A stretch of 64,000 bases of DNA from Pagrus major (taxonomy: Eukaryota; Chordata; Actinopteri; Spariformes; Sparidae), in assembly GCF_040436345.1 (NCBI RefSeq), contig NC_133236.1:10924165-10988164 (forward strand). The letters run 5' to 3'. Below are positions 9,560 through 64,000 of the stretch, in pieces. Both the position numbers and the translations under genes were made by a program. The first letter of the stretch is position 1. Every line of letters starts with the position of its first letter. The notes under the pieces are model-generated. The model saw only the letters and a list, made by a program, of their open reading frames with translations. It was not told where the DNA came from and did no database searches.

Positions 9560-9642
9560 TGTCAGAAGTGGGATTCGAACCCACGCCTCCAGGGGAGACT
9601 GCGACCTGAACGCAGCGCCTTAGACCGCTCGGCCATCCTGAC
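9560..9642 (-). tRNA. tRNA-Leu(CAG), unit 3
   Basis: 83 nt, base-identical to the gene at 7375-7457: CAG anticodon, long variable arm, intact A and B boxes, paired acceptor stem, T4 terminator downstream. Its 5' flank also matches unit 2 over several hundred bases, so any flanking promoter element is shared. Confidence 0.98.
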
Positions 9643-9896
9643 ATTGTAAATCGCTATCACAATTTATAATTTTAACGATCAAAGCTTGATCAAACAATTT
9701 CTGTTGTATCTAAACAGGTTTGACCTAGATTCTTGTTTTATAGCGGTCGATCGACTGAAATGGCCAAACGTCAGACGACTTTGAGGGTGACGTAACAGTC
9801 CATCGCTCTAACGTGGCAGAAGTCTGAGGAGGACGTTGAAGCGTGAGACAGTATTCATTTTAATACGGTGTCGCACATGTCACAACATTAACGCTA

Positions 9897-9995
9897 CGCG
9901 ACTCCAACATTTTGCGACCAATTGTCTTGATGAATTCTCCCCAGCTCCCAACATTTGATCAATCACGGAGGAGATATGTTGGAGCTTCCAATATG
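9897..9995 (+). mobile_element. Orphan transposon-end fragment in unit 3
   Basis: This segment resembles 842-935 at the start of the transposon: GACTCCAACATT, then a CCAATTG/CCAATC-like core, CCCAGCTCC, CAACATTTGA-CAATCACGG and ATATGTTGGA, in the same order and orientation. Unit 2 lacks it at the equivalent place (after 7719), so it is not part of the basic tRNA unit. It is probably the remnant of another copy of the same element or of a short derivative. Confidence 0.6.
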
Positions 9996-10116
9996 GGTGT
10001 ACATGTGGTTGTTCACTTCCGGGTCAATGGTAAACACGCTCATTCTTAGAGACGCGTTTAAAAAATGAAACATCCGACGATGTTTGTTTGTTACTAAATG
10101 TGTCAAATGTCCCGTT

Positions 10117-10152
10117 TTACCGCAGTTGCGCGGGTTCGAGTCCAGCCCAGGG
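10117..10152 (+). other. B-box-like tRNA or SINE remnant, unit 3
   Basis: Second copy of the B-box-like motif (10133-10143), in the same flanking sequence as at 8045-8085. Again no complete tRNA fold is visible. Confidence 0.45.
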
Positions 10153-10250
10153 CAAGTCTTCTCCAGCTGTCACTTACGCGAATAAGACATAAAATGAGGC
10201 AAGGAAAATGCCCCCATTGGATTGTTATTATTGATGCTTTACATATGTAA

Positions 10251-10512
10251 AGTGAAATTACTTCTGTAGTAGAGCTAAATTGTAGCTTCATACACTGCAG
10301 GGTAGTTTAATTTTAAAGTGTTTTGTAGATTAAAATCAAAAACAGAGAAGTAAACTGACTAAAATGCAACTGTCAGAAAATAAATGCAGCGGTGTAAGAG
10401 GTAAATGTGGAAGTACAAACTAAATGGAAATACTCAAGTACAAGAAAATCACAGTTAAAGATCAGAGCGTCTGCATGAAATCACCAATGCACAGATCAAA
10501 TCAACATACATT
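10251..10512. other. Spacer between tRNA array and afadin 3' end
   Basis: About 260 bp of AT-rich unique sequence. I see no gene, tRNA or clear repeat in it. Confidence 0.5.
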
Positions 10513-10573
10513 TTTATTGCAGTGACAAAAGACCACACTTCCAGCCTGCACTGTTGAAAAATCTGTATTTATT
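10513..10573 (-). promoter_or_regulatory. Afadin poly(A) signals
   Basis: AATAAA hexamers on the minus strand lie at 10568-10573 and 10513-10518. Cleavage is expected 10-30 nt further left of whichever is used. They are the best-placed signals below the stop codon at 12321, giving a 3' UTR of about 1.75-1.8 kb; earlier hexamers in the UTR could give shorter forms. Confidence 0.5.
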
Positions 10574-12320
10574 AATGATTTACAAAAGGCTAAACATGAA
10601 ACCATTTAAATGATTCAGTTCATTTTGAAACCTAGAAAGGAGTAGTAGTAGTAGTTGTCGTTGTGGGGGGAGAGGAGACACGTCTGTAGTGTTTTTACAG
10701 GTCAGTTATTATAACAGCATCTTATCTTGTAGATTCAGTTTTAGTGGAGGCTCCTGGAGAGAAAAATAAAATAAATCCACACACAGGATGGAGTCACTCA
10801 AACAAACTGCAGAAGAGAGATACATTTGAAACGTCACTAGTTTTAAATCGTTTTTTTTCACACCGGGGGTTTGAAGTGCGTTCCTTTTTCTACATCAGCA
10901 CAGCAGCAGTGGTGGTGAATGTGATTATGTGTGTATATATATTTGTACAATCACAATTCTGTCACCCTGAATCCAGTCCTAAAAAACATCTGGATCGCCC
11001 CGAACCACAGCTGGTGTTAAAACAGAACACTTTTCTGTCTCTAATGCAGAAAAACACAGATTATCACCACAGTATGAGTGGTCCCAAATGTAATCCACTC
11101 CTCAGAACAGTTTGCAGATACATATTTTAATATTAAAAACAAGTTTTTGTGCAAGTATGTTTTTTCCACAAGGTTTGAAATAAATATCTGAGAAGCAAAC
11201 AAGGACTCAAGGAGTAGTTTTAATTTATTTTTTCTATTGTGAAAACCAACATTGATCACATTGTGAGTGAAAGAAATCCTTTTTCCGGCTTGAATTTAGC
11301 AAACAATCAATCAAATTAATCTCACACAACCTCTTCAAAAAATGACTATTAGATTTAAAACAAAGTAAAATTAAAGATACCTCAGATTGGGGCGAAACAT
11401 TTAAAAACTTGACTCCACTGACAGTGAGGGGCAGCGGGGACACAGTCCAGTTTTAGCAGAACTTCCTGTTGGATTATCTGTTAAATCACATTAGTTTTGC
11501 AGTTTTTAGTAGCCTGGCAGGTTTCTACAGTAGTAAAAGAGTGAGACAGTTGTGGACCCGAATATTTACAGTAATGTTGTGCACTTAAAGATCCTTCTCT
11601 GGACTGTTCGGTCCTCCTCTGGAGAACCTTTCAGAGTTTATCTAAAACATCACAAAAAAAAGAAAGAAAAATCCCATGCTTTCTTGCTACGGAATGAAAT
11701 AACAGTGTTTCCACTCACTGAGAATTGAATTTTAAAAAAACAAGAAAATAAAAATTGGTCTGGAGCTCAAACGTGGGCATTTCTGCTGGCGAGAAAGAAT
11801 TAAAAGTGTGAAAACAACAGGATGCACAAAAAAGCATAAAATAACACCATAAAATTGTTCATATTTCAGTGAGCTATTTAAAAAAAAAAAAAAAAATTAA
11901 AATGACAACAAACTTCTCTCCATCCCTCGCCCCAAGAACCATTTTATAAACAAAAATATATCCCCCTTTGTCCTGTGATTCTCAATTTCTCACTAGATAC
12001 AATTAAAACTTTTTTACAGTGCTTTATCATTATATATCTTTGACAGACCTTAACGAGGGGAAGAAAGTTTTAAGCCATAAATGTCTCTCCTATTGCAACG
12101 ATATAGCTACGTCAAAAAGTGAATGGTCCAGTTATTCAATGATTAAAATAAAAAAAGGGGAAAAAACACAAACAGGAGGAGACGGTCAGTGGTAGGGAAG
12201 CGAGCGCCGGCTATCTCCGCCCGATTTTTCCCCCAGGAGCACCTTAACTTTACTGCGGTGATGTCGTCGGGAGGCAACATCACCGCAAAAAGGTGGCACT
12301 GGGAGGCGAACGGCTCGGGT
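10574..12320 (-). other. afdn: Afadin 3' UTR
   Basis: Continuous with the last coding exon and without a plausible gene of its own. It contains a poly(A) tract at 11881-11896, seen as poly(U) in the transcript, and many A/T runs. Its limits are inferred from the stop codon and the poly(A) signals. Confidence 0.6.
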
Positions 12321-61738
<49,418 letters not shown>

Positions 61739-64000
61739 CTGTAACGTACCAACCACAACCACACACACAAAGAAGAGAAGACATAAGGAGGAACATGTTA
61801 GAGCAATGGGTTGAATGAGAGACTAGAGAGTTAAAAAGAAGGTAGGAGGAGGGGTTTCTGTTTGAGTGGCAGCCAGAAGGAGCAGTTGTTACTTCAGGGA
61901 TAGACTCATGCCCCGCCCACCCCTCCCTCTGAGCCAGTGCCGAGAGAAGGAGTGGTCACTACTGTCTCATTCAAAGTGTCTTCATTTCTTGTTTTCCTCT
62001 CATCCTCAACAGTTTTACACAATGGGCAGAGAGACACTAATGACAACTCCTGTTTCTTCCCAGGCACACCTCCATTTACCAGGTCACCAGACACCAGCCT
62101 CCTCCACTAACTAGTGTTCTTTTTAGACTGTAGACTTACACTATGGACTGTGTGTATTCAAACTGCAAACAACAGGATCAACAAGTAACAAGTTTCTTTC
62201 TTGTGACAAATGTACTTATTTTAAGTCCCTTTGAACAAAAGCATCTGCTAAATGCCCTGAATGCCCCTAAATGACTCGAACTGAGTCATGGTAAAATTCA
62301 TACAGGATAAAAAATGTATTTGTCTCTCATCACTGACTACCGAACAAAATTCTTCTGAAATAAGGTTCTGTGTTGGTCTTCTGGAAGGGCAGCAGCTGGT
62401 TAGCTTAGCATAAAGACTGTTGGAGTTGTTGGAACTACAAAAATGCTCAGACCATTAAGCTAAGCTAACTAACCAGCTTAGCTTAGCCTTCTTCACTGCT
62501 GACTCCAGCTACGTTTTTATCCCACAGACATGATAGTGGTATCGATTATCTCCTCTAACTCTTGACAAGAATGTGTATAAGCACACTTCCAAAAGGAACA
62601 AAATCCCCTTTAAAATGTTGTATTTTAGTAACTGCATAGCTGCACATTGCTGCATCAATGCAATCATAGCCTCTCACAGAGTTAAGTTATCGATCAACCA
62701 AATAGCTTGCAGAGTGAACAAACATCAACAACGAGGATAATAATATCAGAGAAGAATTAATGACATAATTATCTCAAATGGCCGACACTGAGTGGAGGCT
62801 GTAAGACTTTTAATAACGCTCAGTTTCTGCTCCATATGTCAGTCTGCAGTCTAAAGGACAGTATTCTGGTCCTGAGATCAACAGGGAGGACAGAGCTCAG
62901 TGTCTGAGGAGCTGATTGGTTAATATCCCCACCAGTCAGAGAGGGAGGAGTGTGTGATGCTCGCTCTCCTGCACTCATCTATCCCCGCCTTGAAAAACAC
63001 AAATCAAACTAAACAAAGGAAAAAAACCCTTCATTCAGAACAGCCAGAGAATGAGAGATGGAGCCATCCAAAATGAAACATGACGATAAAACACTGAGGG
63101 AACATTAAAAACACAGACTGATGGTTGAACATATTAAACTCCAAACAGACAAATGAAGCGGAGGAGGTGGAGGAGGTCGGAGGGACGCGACTTGTCTCTC
63201 ATCCACACTGTTGAGCAGGAGAAAGCAAGACGTGATGTCACACAAAATGGATGCCAGAATTAAAGATGGAGCAATGACGGAAAAGAGTGGTTGCTTTGGT
63301 TTCGCTCAGTTTTTGTTTTTTGGATATTGGTTTTAGTACCAGGCAGGTCCAGGAAGCTGAATGGAATTAGTTGGGTTGATGTTGCTGTTGTTGCTTAGTT
63401 TTCCAGCTGTGGGAGGACGCATTGTCATGGCTTTATTTTACATTTCTGTTAGAATGGAGAAAAAGAAGCAGCAGCAACAATGAAGGGCTGGTCAAAAAAG
63501 CAGACAGAGAGCAGTAAAGAGAGAAGAGGAGGAGGTAGAGATGAGGTCTGAGATTTTAAAAGGAGGTAGCCGAGAGGTTGAGCGACATGATTTTATACCT
63601 TTTTAAATCATTAAAATGGTTCTTATTTGCCTTCAAAAGGACCATTGTGACAGATTGCAACTTTCTGCCAATCCGAGCTAGTATTTTTACATTTCTATCT
63701 AGCATTATGTCAAGTATTTATTCTAATTGTTGATTCAACTACTTATTTTTTTGTTTACTGATGATTTTTTTCCTTTGTAAAATGTGAGAATAAGGCGACA
63801 CCTTAAAATCGCTTGTTTTGTTCAACCAAAAGTACAAAACTTTCAGTAATTCAGTTTACAATAAAAAGTAGAGAAAAGCAGCAAATCATCACATTAAGAA
63901 GCAAAACAGTTAATAAATGAGCAATATTGCAAATTAATCTTCTGTCAATGAGTGAATTGTTTCAGGTGTAACTGTACGCCATGAAATTTTCCAACACTAA
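61739..64000. other. Afadin intron running off the window
   Basis: Reverse copies of two common teleost repeats (62385-62600 and 63830-63955), purine-rich stretches near 63140-63200 and 63470-63545. I looked for the RA and FHA exons and did not find them. Confidence 0.55.
62385..62600 (-). repeat. Common teleost interspersed repeat, second family, reverse copy
   Basis: GGTTAGCTTAGCATAAAGAC at 62399 and CAGACATGATAGTGGTATCG at 62526 complement the family seen at 22540-22690. Two TTAGCTTAGC-type blocks face each other within it. Confidence 0.5.

Larger units (their letters stand above)
8836..10250. repeat. Tandem tRNA-Leu unit 3
   Basis: The first part (8836-9607) repeats 1-770 almost base for base. 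The part after the tRNA repeats 7458 to about 8165 of unit 2, with local insertions and deletions. Homology fades near 10245. Apart from the tRNA gene and the B-box-like relic there is no gene. Confidence 0.9.

Noticed and set aside
61739-64000. Search for afadin RA and FHA exons on the minus strand
   Set aside because: No frame here resembles them; the purine-rich stretches near 63150 and 63500 have no splice-bounded coding sequence.

Overview
This is a vertebrate nuclear window, almost certainly from a teleost fish. The evidence is split genes with GT-AG introns, an afadin gene that aligns exon by exon with the vertebrate protein, very long (CA)n microsatellites, and several interspersed repeats that are common in teleost introns. 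No bacterial, organellar or viral gene was recognised.

Region 1 (1 to about 10250) is a tandem array of tRNA-Leu(CAG) units transcribed on the minus strand. Two intact and identical 83-nt tRNA genes lie at 7375-7457 and 9560-9642, 2185 bp apart. A third copy at 723-770 is cut off inside its anticodon. At that cut begins a foreign block of about 6.6 kb (771-7328). The block starts with an array of TCCAACATT motifs in both orientations together with CCAAT boxes. It then carries a plus-strand gene of at least 13 exons (1837-7438) whose exons join in phase without a stop, for about 1308 codons. The predicted protein has a zinc-ribbon region resembling DUF6729 and a DDE-type RNase H-like transposase core. 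This is best read as a DNA transposon inserted in a tRNA gene, whose 3' end was later lost by a deletion reaching into the next tandem unit.

Region 2 (about 10513 to the right edge) is the 3' two thirds of afadin (afdn, also MLLT4/AF-6) on the minus strand. I place 22 coding exons between 61738 and 12321, 3666 nt including the stop, all phase-compatible. They run from the DIL domain through the PDZ domain, the proline-rich and coiled-coil regions, to the actin-binding C-terminus. The RA and FHA domains must lie beyond position 64000. The 3' UTR ends near AATAAA signals at 10513-10573, about 250 bp from the tRNA array.

The introns, including one of 13.6 kb, hold microsatellites, degraded DNA-transposon ends, foldback elements and common teleost repeats, but no further gene that I can support. 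The most unusual items are the transposon broken into a tRNA anticodon, its orphan end in a neighbouring tRNA unit, and a phase-neutral alternative donor in afadin that would add 74 proline-rich residues.
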